Shown piece by piece: positions 42,594 through 54,430 of a DNA stretch of 64,000 nucleotides. The stretch's first letter is position 1. Every line of letters starts with the position of its first letter. The position numbers were made by a program, and so were the translations under genes. The stretch covers positions 6,074,770-6,138,769 of the forward strand of contig NW_027445436.1 in the NCBI RefSeq assembly GCF_035582795.1. The letters are read 5' to 3'. The stretch comes from Mycteria americana. Lineage: Eukaryota; Chordata; Aves; Ciconiiformes; Ciconiidae. The notes below the pieces were generated by a model, which searched no databases, was not told the DNA's origin, and saw nothing but the letters and a program-made list of their open reading frames with translations.

Positions 42594-43085
42594 TATGCAT
42601 CAAATTTCCCGGAATGACCATACATATTCATTCTATTTCCTGGAACTAATTATCATATTTGCGTGGTCATTATGCATGCATCCTTGAGCTCTGAGGGGCT
42701 TCCGTGGGGGTCTCTGGTGGTCCTTGGTGGTCATACAGGTTTGTCCTTTAGTTGACCCCTTCTTCTGGACATGCGCAATCCCACCTTGCTTATGTAACCC
42801 GTTTTCCTTCTTCATGGTGCATGGTCCCTAACAATGATTTGGCACCCTTAACACAAACCAATTTTTCTAACCACCCTTGACTCATTGTCAAGATGGGCTG
42901 GGGCTGTACTGGGAACATAGCAGCATGTCCGTACTACTCCTTGTCCAATTGTCTTTGGGCATGACAGCATATCCATAGCCATAGATGTACAAACACAACA
43001 TTAAAGCATTGTCTACCCCACTCCTATCTCTGTGTTGCTTAGTTACAAAAGAACAAACTAATAATTTTGGTTACATCTGGTTACG
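42594..43085 (-). mobile_element. LTR-C, second part
   Basis: It matches 13967-14471, from ATGCATCAAATTTCC to TACATCTGGTTAC, and resumes the LTR-C copy begun at 35851. The polypyrimidine array follows directly. Confidence 0.88.
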
Positions 43086-44008
43086 TGCCTGCCTCTCCCT
43101 CTCTCTGCCTGCCTCTCTTTCTCTCCCTCTCTGACTTCCTGCCTCTCTCTATGCCTGCCTGCCACTCTGCCTTCCTGCCTCTGACTCTCTCTCTGCCTGC
43201 TTCTCCCTTTCTCTGCTTTCCTTTCCTCTCAGCCTGCCTGCCTCTATACGTGATTCTCTGCCTCTCTGCCTTGCTGCTTCCAGTCTGCCTGCCTCCCTCG
43301 TTCCCTGTCTCTCTGCCTGTCTCTCTGCCACACCTCCCTCTCTCTGCCTATCTGCCTGCTTGCCTTTCTACCTGACAGCCTCTCTCTGTCTTCCTGACTC
43401 TCTTTGCTCACCTCCCTGCCTGCCTGCCTCTCTCTTTTTTTTCTCTTTGTGTTTGCCTCTCTGCCTGCCTGTCCCTCTGTCTTCCTGCCCCACTCATCCC
43501 ATATCTCAGCCTCCCTGATGGGATCTCTTTCTCTCTGCCTCCCTCTCTTCTTCTCTGTCTGCCTCTCTCTTCCTCTCTGCTTGCCTCTCTCTGCCTGCCC
43601 GCCACTCTGCCTGCTTGCCTCTCTCTGCCTGCCTGCCACTCTGCCTGCTTGCCTCTCACTCTCTTCCTCTGCCTCTCTGACTTCCTGCCTCTCTCCCTGC
43701 CTGCTGCTTTCTTTCTCTCTCTCAGCCTCCCTGACACGCTCTCCTTCTCACTGCCTCTCACTCTCTTCCTCTGCCTCTCTGACTTCCTGCCTCTCTCCCT
43801 GCCTGCTGCTTTCTTTCTCTCTCTCAGCCTCCCTGACACGCTCTCCTTCTCACTGCCTCTCACTGCCTGACCCCTGTCTCCCTCTTCTTTCTCTCTCATT
43901 ATCTGCCTGTCTCTGTTTCTCCCTCTCTTTCTCATCTGTCTTGCTCTCTCTGTCTCTTTTGCTTTCTGTGTGTCTCTCTCATCTTTCTCTCTAGCTTTCT
44001 TTTTCTTT
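43086..44008. repeat. Polypyrimidine minisatellite, piece 4
   Basis: CTCTGCCTGCC-type repeats. A 102-base higher-order unit (start CCTCTCACTCTCTTCC) occurs at 43652 and again at 43754, nearly identical. A shorter duplicated block with GCCACTCTGCCTGCTTGCC lies at about 43590-43650. Confidence 0.92.
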
Positions 44009-44697
44009 TGTTGCCGTGAAAAGCCGAAATCAGGACTCAATAGTCAGGATGACTATTAAGCAGGTATTCTTTATTACAGCGCTGGGCAGCACTGGGGATC
44101 GCTCCGCCACAAGTGCTCCGCCAGGTTAGCGCAACACATCAGTTCATATACAGAAAAATCATACATATTCATCAGATTTCCTGAAAAGGGCAGTCTTATG
44201 GTGATGAGTTCCCGCAATTCATTTACATAGTCCAAGCATGCGCAGTAAAATTAGGGTTAGGGTCTTTTCACCCTCCCGGTGGTCGTCCATAGTCTTCCTC
44301 ACGTTGTCCGCTAGTTGAACTTTGGGCTTCCTTTGTCCATATATAGTCATTGAGTTAGCTCATCAGTCCTTGGGCCTTGGAATGTTACAAGGGGGTCGAT
44401 TTAAACTAGTTCTTTGGTGCTTTGGCACAATTGTCCTGAGTTCCTGTTATCAGTGATTTAATTAGGAAGCCTAATGAGCTTGCTCAAGGCCTGTTTAGTC
44501 CTATCAGGTAAGAAGTCACAGGAGATGTCCTATCATCAACTCTGCTCAGCAGGTAACTAAAACTGTCTTTGCAGGGGAAGAGAACAAAAGAGAAGAAGGA
44601 TGCAAGTGAAACTAAAAAAATGCAAGTCTATGTATCACAGTCTTAGTCAGGGATTGTTCAGGGATTTAACCCTTTCACTTTCCCTGTATCCCCCCCC
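44009..44697 (-). mobile_element. LTR-F, related to the ERV-3 LTR
   Basis: The plus strand begins TGTTGCCGTGAAAAGCCG and shares the R region (CAGCGCTGGGCAGCACTGGG) and polyadenylation site with the ERV-3 LTR. The outer end is near the C-run at 44690. No target duplication is clear. Array sequence lies on both sides. Confidence 0.75.
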
Positions 44698-44750
44698 CAT
44701 GTCTCTCTCTGTCCTGTCTGTTTTTTTCTCTCTCTGTAGCTGTCTCTCTG
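44698..44750. repeat. Polypyrimidine minisatellite, piece 5
   Basis: The short tail of the array (TGTCTCTCTCTGTCC and similar) after LTR-F. Confidence 0.7.
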
Positions 44751-45454
44751 GTGGCAATTCTTTCCCATGAGAAACTGCCATAACAGACATAACAATATCT
44801 CAGTATTCACAGGTGCAAGGCCAGGATAACAACAGCATGAGAACTACAGGGGTAGAAACAATGCTACTGTGTCCTTGGAGTGTGTAGTTGAAAGGTTACA
44901 CAGTTGCAAGTAAAAATGTATCATTCTCACACATGCTATTCCTTCTCTGAGCGTCTGTGATTGCTTTTGCACATCATCAGCTTTCTGTAAAATCTGACAG
45001 CAGGCAAAGGGGAATGAAAACCAATGGCATTTTTGGCTCATATTTAACTGGAAAAATAATGCTGCACTTCAGTAATTGTATGCCACCAGTGTCAGCACCA
45101 CCAAGGAATTTTTTTGAATTCATGGGTTTGTCCAGCCTGCATTCCCCAGAAAATGGTGGAAAGAAACAGTCTGACTCTCCTGTCTAAGAACAAAAGAACA
45201 GGAACAGAGGTAGGGAGACCTTCGTGCTTGGGTGATATCTGACTGTAAGCTAGCAGAAGGCCATGATGTCAGAACCAACCTGATGATACTCAGTGGAGGA
45301 CCTGTAGTTTCAAACTATTCTCCCCACTCTGGCCTCCCCTATGTCCACCTTCCTCACATCTGTGAAGAAGGGCAGAGGTCCTATTGTTTAAGGTTTGGTT
45401 AAGTTTTCTTTTAATATATATTATATAAATATTTATAAAAATATGAGCTTCTGT
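44751..45454. other. No recognised feature
   Basis: Apparently unique sequence between the array and a CR1. An AT-rich stretch lies at 45410-45440. No supported gene. Confidence 0.5.
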
Positions 45455-46500
45455 GTGTACATAGGTGACAAAAGAAAGTCGAGTTGGGGGCCAGTAACTA
45501 GCAGTGTACCCCAGGGGTCAAGACTGGATCCAGTCCTGTTCAACATCTTCATTAATGATATGGATGCTGGGGCAGAGTGTACCCTCAGCGAGTTTGCTGA
45601 TGACACCAAAACTGGGAGGAGAGGCTGATATGCCAGAGGGTCGTGCTGCCACCCAGAGGGACCTCAACAGGCTGGAGAAATGGGCTGACAGGAACCTCAT
45701 GCAGTTCAACCAGGGGAAGTGCCAAGTCCTGCACTTGGGGAGGAACAACCCCAGGCACCAATATATGCTGGGGGCCACCCAGCTGGAAAGCAGCCTGGCA
45801 GAAAAGGACCTGGGGGTCCTGGTGGACACCAGGTTGAACATGAGCCAGCAATGTGCCCTTGCAGCAAGTGCCAATGGTATCCTTGGCTGCATTAGGCAAA
45901 GTATTGCCAGCAGGTCGAGGGAGGTGATCCTTCCCCTCTCCTCAGCACTGGTGAGGCTACACCTGGAGGACTGTATCCAGTTCTGGGCTCCCCTAGTACA
46001 AGAGAGACATGGACATACTGGAGAGAGTCCAGCACAGGGCCACAAAGATGATGAAAGGACTGGAGCATCTCTCCTATGAGGAAAGGCTGAGAGAGCTGGG
46101 ACTGGAACATCTCTCCTATGAGGAAAGGCTGAGAGAGCTGGGACTGTTCAGCATGGAGAAGAGAAGGCTCAGGGGGGATCTTATCAATGGATATAAATAT
46201 CTGAAGGGAGGGTGAAAAGAAGACAGAGCCAGCCTCTTTTCAGTGGTGCCCAGTGACAGGACAAGAGGCACAAGCTGAAACACAGGAGGTTCCATCTGAA
46301 CAGTTTTTGCTGTGAGGGTGACTGGGCATTGGAACGGGTTGGCCAGAGAGGTTGTGGAGTCTCCATCCTTGGAGACATTCAAAAGCCATCTGGACATAGT
46401 CCTGGACAACTGGCTCTCGGTGGCCCTGTTTGAGCAGGGGGGTAGGACAAGATGACTTCCAGAGGTCCCTTCCAACCTCAACCATTCTGTGATTCTGTGA
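45455..46500 (+). mobile_element. CR1 LINE 3' fragment with in-frame duplication
   Basis: It is 5'-truncated just before RT motif B and continues to the 3' tail ATTCTGTGATTCTGTGATT at about 46483-46501, followed by an AAAT repeat (46503-46525). It contains a 42-base tandem duplication at 46061-46144. Confidence 0.9.
45470..46215 (+). pseudogene. CR1 ORF2 C-terminal RT, frameshifted
   Basis: Three frames in series: 45455-45628 ([20 protein letters not shown] and FADDTK), 45640-46000 ([35 protein letters not shown]), and 46009-46215 ([20 protein letters not shown]). The catalytic Asp pair is present, but the frame shifts near 45615 and 46000. In the last frame the 14-residue block [14 protein letters not shown] occurs twice because of the 42-base duplication. 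Confidence 0.88.
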
Positions 46501-46504
46501 TTTA

Positions 46505-47627
46505 ATAAATAAATAAATAAATTATTCAATGAAGTGAACATCCATCCCAGCCTAATACTGAGAGCAGGTTTTGAATGGACTGCATGCCAACACTGACCAA
46601 AGTCATATCAGACAAGAGGTCCTGCTAGATGCTCTGCCTTTGGAGGGTATAGCAAGGGATGGGAATCAGCTTCATTCCTGCCCAGTCTTTTTAGGCATTT
46701 TACCTCATCTTTTTGTGCTTCCACTGGCTCCCTGATGGCTTGTATACAGGAAGGGGGAGAATGAGGCCAGTTTGTGATCCTGGTTGGCCACAAGTCACAG
46801 GGGCTCCTTTGTTTTGGAGGCCTTCAACCTCATGGCCTTGGCAATGTCAATCATTCTGAAAAACAAGATGAAAAACATGCTGTTGGCAACAATGGGGAGA
46901 GCCTGGCCTTGCAAGGGCCACCACAGTCACTTTTCAAATACTAGCAATGCCATGCAACAGAACAATAAGCCTTTTGCTTCGGGGGAAGAAGCCAAGAGGC
47001 AACAGAGTGCAGTGACATTTTCTCTGCATCTCAGCTACCCCAAAACACCAAGGCAACAACAGCCAGAAAGATTTGGATGAATGCTAAAGGTTGGGGCCTT
47101 GCTGAGAAGGCTGGAATCCTACCCCACTGACTATGTCCGTCTTTGGAGAATGCTATAAACCCTCCCTGTGTTATTTTACAGCTAGTTGGCTTGACAAAAA
47201 ACCAAACAAACAAACTACTGTCCACTTTCTAAGTGGAGCATGACAGAGGTGAGCATGTATTAATCCACAGTGTCTCTGAGCTGTTGCTCAGGGGAGCCTG
47301 GGTTTGTTTCCCAGATGCTTAGCTCCTGACAGCAGTACAATGGCAGGAACCTTGCATGGCTAAGGAGTGACCCATTTTGGCTGCTGGGGTGCAGCACCCC
47401 TAGGCTTTAAGTGGAGGGAGCCCAGCTGAGACAAGAGTTTGGGCTGGAGGGCACAAGCAAGAAAACATCTGGAGGCATGTTGAACAGAGAAATCAAATTA
47501 CCCTTGAAAATAATGATCAGGGAAATATTCTGGCTGTCGCAGGGCCCTCAGAGCACCTGAATGCACACAGTACCTCCACCCCAGGAAACACAAGTCCCAG
47601 AATCTTCCTAACTCAATTTACATCTTG
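46505..47627. other. No recognised feature
   Basis: Apparently unique sequence. The 98-codon frame at 46784-47080 shows no recognisable domain. Confidence 0.5.
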
Positions 47628-47985
47628 GAATCTTGAAATTATTTAGGTGGGAAGGGACCCCTGGAAGTCTCTAGTCCAACCTCTCACACCAAGCAGGGCT
47701 AACCTCAATGCTAATGTTGATCAGGGTGCTCAGGGCCTTGTCTCATTTTGATTTCCCCAGTAGGTCACAACCTCCTCTACCCACTTCCACCAGTATACTT
47801 TATATCAGGCTCCCAGCCTTGACAATATTTAAAAGCAAAAACTGAGTATTTATCAACAAATGCAGTACAACTCTTTTTAAAAACATTCCTCCTAAAAAAA
47901 AATTGTGAATTTTGCCTTTAAAACCCATTATTCCTCATTAAGGGACCAAAGAGCAGAATTGGGGACAAAAAACAGTACACTGCAT
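47628..47985 (-). mobile_element. Old CR1 3' end fragment
   Basis: Phrases such as GTGGGAAGGGACCCCTGGA and TCTAGTCCAACCTC are the reverse complement of a CR1 3' untranslated region. It is strongly diverged, so much older than the copies at the window edges. Confidence 0.75.
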
Positions 47986-49544
47986 CAATGCTGACCAAGG
48001 TGCTTTCTGCTGTGACACCCATGAGATTGTTATCCCACAATGATAAGCTCTCCACTGTTCCAGGAGAAACTTACTCTGTTGCCAAAAGAAAAGAAAAAAA
48101 AGGGAATAGTAGTCTGATTTGCCTTGCTGCTTCCAAGATGGGATAATTTTCTTGGAGAATACATAAGTTTTCTTAGAATAGTCTTCTTACAGTGAACTAA
48201 CATGGAGTATCTTCTCCACTGTAACCGTTCTGGTCAGCATTCCTACAGAGACAAACCCTTAGACAAGTTAGTAATTTCATGATAAAACAGACCTGGGAGA
48301 CTAAATCCCATCTCTGGTTAAATTCAAAGCATGAGGGGATAGATTGGCACTAGTGGAGATTGTTTGGTGTAACTTGGTTCTCATTCAGAAGATGATTCTT
48401 TCTTAATGTTGTTATAAATGTGAATAAATATATAATTTTAAACTTACCATTTTTGCAAGTATAATTCTTAAAATTATATAAGTGAAAGAGATAATACATG
48501 GATATAATAACATGTACAACTGCAATGAATAGCATGCATTAGAAAGGCTACTAAACTGCATGTTTCAAGGTCCAAGCTACTTTTCAGCTGTTTGAGATCA
48601 GTGTGAGATTTAACTTGGGACCTGAGCTTGGGAGGCATAAATAATCCCACCTCAGCCTATTGTGGGGTCTTACATCTCTCAAGCCTCTGGTGTTAGCCAC
48701 ATCTGCAAATAGGAACTGGAAGTCTGAGTCAGGTGCAGAGCCCTTCTGGTCTGATATCCAAGATCCCTAGGGGAGCGTAAGATCTTTCTCTCATCTTAAT
48801 CCATGTTTTCTTTTCTTTGTGTAATAGTCACTTTCATTGCTGTACAGTAAGATGAACTTGAAAATCTGCATGGAGCTTTATTTTTAACTATTTTAAAAAA
48901 TTATTACATTTAGGTTGACACCTCCCTTTGAAGGGAAGAACAACAGATAGTGAGTTTGCCCTATGTGTGAAAAAGAAATAATTCCCCAAAATGCATCTCT
49001 GTTTCCTGGTATTTTAGGGGTTTATGGGGAAGTTCTGTTTGTATCAGGTCCCTTTTCCAGAAGACTCATGTCAGCTGTGAATATGCAAGTGGGGGAAAGG
49101 AAGCTAACAGAAAAAATGCTGCTTGGGGTTGAGAAGGGGACAGATGCTTTACTTGTTTTGTTACCATGAAGAACTGTCTAAGTTATGATATGTGGAGTTC
49201 TCCACAAACACAGTCTATAGCTTGTCTGAAGAGCCACAAGACATCATTGTACTCCATGTCAGGTCTCAAAGCATAATTTTCTTCTTTTGAGCAATTCACG
49301 ATCAGGCAAGTAGGGGTCCCACGGTAGCACCAGGTGATGATGACTCATTACGGCTCAGCAGCTCAGAGCATGCAGGGGAAGAGGAGGAGTGGAAGCTTCT
49401 CTGCTTCTCCTACTGGCTGCTTGTGGCTAGATGTGCATGAGGTCCCCAAGAGTGGAGTATGCACAGCCTGGCATTCCTAGAAGTAGCCATGGTGGGAAGG
49501 ATCAGGCCCTTGCAGGCAGAGTCAAGCTAAGGAAAGGACCCTTC
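47986..49544. other. No recognised feature
   Basis: About 1.55 kb of AT-rich, apparently unique sequence without supported frames or known repeats. Confidence 0.5.
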
Positions 49545-49549
49545 CATGT

Positions 49550-50150
49550 TGTCGTGGTTTAGCCCCAGCCGGCAACTAAGCACCACACAGCTGCTCACTC
49601 ACTCCCCCACCCAGTGGGATAGGGGAGAGAATCGGAAGAGTAAAAGTGAGAAAACTCGTGGGTCGAGATAAAGACAGTTTAATAAGTAAAGCAAAAGCCA
49701 CGCATGCAAGCAAAGCAAAGCAAAGCAAGGAATTCATTCACTACTTCCCATGGGCAGGCAGGTGTTCAGCCATCTCCAGGAAAGCAGGGCTCCATCACGC
49801 ATAACGGTTACTTGAGAAGACAAAGGCCATCATTCCAAACGTCCCCCCTTCCTTCTTCTTCCCCCAGCTTTATATACTGAGCATGATGTCATATGGTATG
49901 GAATATCCCTTTGGTCAGTTGGGGTCAGCTGTCCCAGCTGTGTCCCCTCCCAACTGCTTGTACACCCCCAGCCTACTCGCTGGTGGGGTGGTGTGAGAAG
50001 CAGAAAAGGCCTTGACTCTGTGTAAGCACTGCTCAGCAGTAACTAAACCATCCATCTATTATCAACACTGTTTTCAGCACAAATCCAAAACATAGCCCCA
50101 TACTAGCTACTATGAAGAAAATTAACTCTATCCCATACAAAACCAGCACA
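49550..50150 (-). mobile_element. Solo LTR-A with perfect target duplication
   Basis: 601 bases from TGTCGTGGTTTAGCCCC to AAACCAGCACA on the plus strand. CATGT flanks both sides (49545-49549 and 50151-50155). A CRE-like TGATGTCA lies at 49884-49891 next to a TATA-type TATATA. There is no internal sequence, so it is a solo LTR. Confidence 0.94.
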
Positions 50151-50155
50151 CATGT

Positions 50156-50840
50156 AGGGAATGGTCAACCACACCAGGCTGGCAAGAGGAGCTGCCTCCT
50201 GGAGCAACAGAACTCTTGCACTAGGGTCAATACTTCCTTTATTAGGCGAGGTTTTTTGATACTTGCTTTCTACCAGCTCCAGAATTTAAACTACTAGAGT
50301 GTTAAACCACTGGAGTGCAAAAGCATGATCCAGAGCACTAAAACCAAGACAGAAATAGGTGTCTCGTGCATAGAGGAAAAAAAATCCAGTCCTGTCACAG
50401 TCCCCTTGAAGCCTTTCTTTTCCTTGTTGGTTGTGCCTTCCAGTCCAAAATGTGTTTGGCTTCCTCAGGAAGGGATGCCAAGGGGCTGAGAGCAACTGAT
50501 GGTTGACAGCCCTCTCAGTTCCTTCATGCACAATCAGAATGATCCTGCAATCACTGTTATCCTGGGTTAAGGTCTCCCCAAATACAGCTGCTTCCTTCAT
50601 TTGGATGGACTGTCAGTAGGACTCTGGACTATCTCTGGCCAACCAGACAAGAGCAAGGTTTATTCCTGAAGAGCAAGGATAAGCAGGAAGATGTTGAGGG
50701 GAGAAGTTGTGCAGAAGCAGTCTTGATGATATATGTGATATTAAGAAGCTGAGAGATCTTTGGTAGGGGCTGCTCATTCCCAGTGACTGCAGGCAGTAGG
50801 TTCCCCAGGAAGTGGGTTAAACCAATCTGTGGAGAAAGAA
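50156..50840. other. No recognised feature
   Basis: Apparently unique sequence up to the CR1 5' junction. The 104-codon minus-strand frame (50600-50286) has no recognisable domain. Confidence 0.5.
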
Positions 50841-50867
50841 GGGTCCGATATGCCAGATGCATATCGA

Positions 50868-51333
50868 GGGTCCGATATGCCGGATGGACCCTCCTCTTAG
50901 GGAAGTCTGCTGCCTCCCTGGGGCCCGCGTGAAGGATGTCACGAGGGTACTCCCTAGCCTGGTACGGCCCTCAGACTATTACCCCGTACTGCTCTTCCAT
51001 GTGGGGAGCGATTAGGCTGCAACACGAAGTCCTAGGGCGATCAAAAGAGAATTCAGAGCCTTGGGACGGCTAGTAAGGGACTCTGGAGCACAGGTTATTT
51101 TCTCCTCTCTCCTTCCAGTTGTGGGCAGAGACGCAAGAAGGAACAGAGGTACCCAATCTATTAACGCATGGCTCCGTGGCTGGTGTCATCGCCACGGATT
51201 TGGTTTTTTTGACAACGGGATGGCCTACACAGCACCGGGTTTGCTGGCGTCTGATGGGATTCATCTTTCTCAAAGGGGAAAGAGAGTCTTTGCTCAGGAA
51301 CTTGCGGGGCTCATCGACAGAGCTTTAAACTAG
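50868..51333 (+). pseudogene. CR1 ORF1 esterase domain, truncated
   Basis: The frame runs from REVCCLPGARVKDVTR to the stop TAG at 51331-51333, with an internal TAG at 51013-51015. It contains GAQVIFSSLLPVVGRDARRN and DGIHLSQRGKR. The latter carries the Asp and His of the SGNH catalytic set. Block I with the Ser lies upstream of the truncation. Confidence 0.88.
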
Positions 51334-51563
51334 ACTCGAAGAGGGAAGGGGATAATATCAGGCTTGCCCGAGGGAAGCTGAGGGGCGACGTGCCACGGTT
51401 AGAGGGAGCGGGTGCCAGCGAGGGCACGCGGCCTGTGTCTCTGAGATGTGGGGGGTACACTGGGGCACAGTTGAACGGAGTTGAGCTAGGGGATACTGAG
51501 GCAACAGGAGCCAAGAGGGAAATGCCAGTGAAACACCTCAAAGCACACAAGGGGTGTTCTTCT

Positions 51564-54353
51564 ATGAAGGAGACACGGACGACAGCCCAGCTGAAGCGCC
51601 TCTACACCAATGCACGCAGCATGGGTAACAAGCAGGAGGAGTTGGAAGCCATTGTACGTCAGGAAAACTGTGATATGGTTGCCATCACGGAAAGATGGTG
51701 AGATGACTCGCACAACTGGAGTGCGGCGATGGATGGCTATAAACTCTTCAGGAGGGATAGGCGAGGCAGGAGAGGTGGTGGGGTAGCCCTATACATCAGG
51801 GAGTGTCTGGATAGTTTAGAGCTCGATGATGGTGATGATAGGGTGGAGTGTCTATGGGTAAGAATCAGGGGGAAGGCCAACAAGGCAGATATTGTGGTGG
51901 GAGTCTGTTACAGACCACCCAACCAGGATGAGGAGACAGATGAACTATTCTATAAGCAGCTGGGAGAAGCCTCACGATCGCTAGCCCTTGTTCTCGGGGG
52001 GGACTTCAACCTGCCGGATGTCTGCTGGAAATACAATACAGCAGAGAGGAAACAGTCCAGGAGGTTCCTGGAGTGTGTGGCAGATAACTTCCTGACACAG
52101 CTGGTGAGTGAGCCAACGAGGGAAGGTGCCCCGCTGGACGTCTTGTTCACCAACAGAGAAGGACTTGTGAGCCATGTGATGGTTGGAGGCTGTCTAGGGC
52201 AGAGTGATCACAAAATGATAGAGTTTTTGATATGTGGAGAAGCGGCGATGGGGGTCAGCAAAACTGCCACCTTAGACTTCCGGAGGGCGGACTTTGGCCT
52301 GTTTAGGAGACTGGTCGAGAGAGTCCCCTGGGAGGCAGCCCTAAAGGGCAAAGGAGTCCAGGAAGGCTGGACATTCTTTAAGGAGGAAGTCCTAAAGGCA
52401 CAAGAGCAGGCTGTCCCCAGGTGCTGAAAGACCAGCCGGCGGGGAAGAAGACCGGCCTGGCTGACTAGAGAGCTCTGGCTCGAACTCAGGAGAAAGAGGA
52501 GAGTCTACGACCTTTGGAAGAAGGGGCGGGCAACTCAGGAGGACTACAAAGGTGTAGCAAGGCTGTGCAGGGAGAAAATTAGAAGGGCCAAAGCTGAGCT
52601 AGAGCTCAATCTGGCTGCTGCTGTAAAAGACAACAAAAAACACTTCTTCAAATACATTAGCAGCCAAAGGAGAGCTAAGGAGAATCTCCACCCTCTATTA
52701 GATGGGGGAGGGAACACAGTGACCAGGGATGAGGAAAAGGCTGAGGTACTTAATGCCTTCTTTGCCTCAGTCTTTAATAGCAGGGCCGACTGTTCTCTGG
52801 GTACCCAGCCCCGGGAGTTTGAAGATAGGGACGGGGACCAGAATGGAGCCCCCATAATCCAGGGGGAAATGGTGAGTGACCTGCTGCACCACTTAGACAT
52901 TCCCAAGTCTATGGGGCCTGATGAGATCCACCCGAGAGTACTGAAGGAACTGGCATATGTGCTCACCAAGCCCCTTTCCATCATTTACCAGCAGTCCTGG
53001 CTAACCGGGGAGGTCCCTGCTGACTGGAGATTAACTAATGTGACGCCCATCTTCAAGAAGGGCCAGAAGGAGGACCCGGGGAACTACAGGCCTGTCAGCC
53101 TGACCTCGGTGCCAGGAAAGCTGATGGAGCAGATCATCCTGAGTGCTATCACATGGCATGTAGAGAATAACCAAGGGATCAAGCCCAGCCAGCATGGGTT
53201 TAGGAAAGGCAGGTCCTGCTTGACCAACCTGATCTCCTTCTATGACAAGGTGACCCACCTAGTGGATGAGGGAAAGGCTGTGGATGTTGTCTATCTAGGC
53301 TTCAGTAAAGCCTTTGACACGGTTTCCCACAGCATTCTCCTGGAAAAACTGGCTGCTCATGGCTTGGACGGGTGTACTCTTCGCTGGGTAAAGAACTGGC
53401 TGGACGGCCGGGCCCAAAGAGTGAATGGAGTTTACTCCAGTTGGCGGCCGGTCACAAGTGGTGTCCCCCAGGGCTCTGTGTTGGGGCCAGTTCTGTTTAA
53501 CATCTTTAGCAATGATCTGGACGAAGGGATCGAGTGCACCCTCAGGAAGTTTGCAGACGACACCAAGTTGTGTGGGAGTGTTGATCTGCTGGAGGGTAGG
53601 AAGGCTCTGCAGAGGGACCTGGACAGGCTGGATCGATGGGCCGAGGTCAACTGTATGAGGTTTAACAAGGCCAAGTGCAAGGTCCTGCACTTGGGCCACA
53701 ACAACCCCATGCAACGCTACAGGCTTGGGGAAGAGTGGCTGGAAAGCTGCCTGGCAGAGAAGGACCTGGGGGTGTTGGTTGACAGCCGCCTGAATATGAG
53801 CCAGCAGTGTGCCCAGGCGGCCAAGAAAGCCAATGGCATCCTGGCTTGTATCAAAAATAGCGTGGCCAGCAGGACTAGGGAAATGATCGTACCCCTGTAC
53901 CCGGCCCTGGTGAGGCCGCACCTCGAATACTGTGTTCAGTTTCGGGCCCCCCACTACAGGAAAGACATTGAGGTGCTGGAGCGTGTCCAGAGAAGGGCAA
54001 CGAAGCTGGTGAAGGGTCTGGAGCAGAAGTCTTATGAGGAGCGGCTGAGGGAGCTGGGACTGTTTAGCCTGGAGAAAAGGAGGCTGAGGGGAGACCTTAT
54101 TGCTCTCTACAACTACCTGAAAGGAGGTTGTATAGAGGTGGGGGTCAGTCTCTTCTCCCAGGTAACAAGTGATAGGACAAGAGGAAATGGCCTCAAGTTG
54201 CGCCAGGGGAGGTTTAGACTGGATATTAGGAAATTTTTCTTCACCGAGAGGGTTATCAAGCATTGGAACAGGCTGCCCAGGGAAGTGGTTGAGTCGCCAT
54301 CCCTGGAGGTATTTAAAGGACGTTTGGATGAGGTGCTTAGGGACATGGTATAG
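51564..54353 (+). pseudogene. CR1 ORF2 endonuclease-RT, two stops
   Basis: All in one frame. Endonuclease: TNARSMGNKQEELEA, AITERW, VCYRPPNQ, GDFNLPDVCW, SDHKMIEF. Stops: TGA at 51699-51701 and TGA at 52425-52427 in the linker. [28 protein letters not shown], motif A reading [10 protein letters not shown] at about 53289-53315 (the usual first Asp is Gly, codon GGC at 53298-53300), [18 protein letters not shown] at 53550-53561, and the C-terminal [14 protein letters not shown]. The Gly replaces a metal-binding residue, so the RT should be inactive whatever the stops do. Confidence 0.93.
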
Positions 54354-54430
54354 TGGTGGTCTTGGTAGCGTTAGGTTTACGGTTGGACTCGATCTTAAAG
54401 GTCTTTTCCAACCTATACGATTCTGTGATG

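Larger units (their letters stand above)
50866..54430 (+). mobile_element. CR1 LINE, long copy, 5'-truncated in ORF1
   Basis: It runs from inside the ORF1 esterase domain, through the complete ORF2 endonuclease and RT, to the 3' untranslated region and the tail ATTCTGTGATG at 54420-54430. A 19-base copy of its 5' end (GGGTCCGATATGCC plus GATG) precedes it at 50841-50859. ORF2 has only two stop codons in otherwise one frame. This is the most complete CR1 in the window. Confidence 0.95.

Noticed and set aside
43244..44040. Similar long frames in the fourth array piece (up to 210 codons)
   Set aside because: Same repeat, same explanation; frames on both strands run together.
46784..47080. 98-codon ORF in unique DNA
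   Set aside because: No domain, no paralogue in the window and no codon or splice evidence.
50286..50600. 104-codon minus-strand ORF in unique DNA
   Set aside because: No recognisable motif; the length is within chance expectation.
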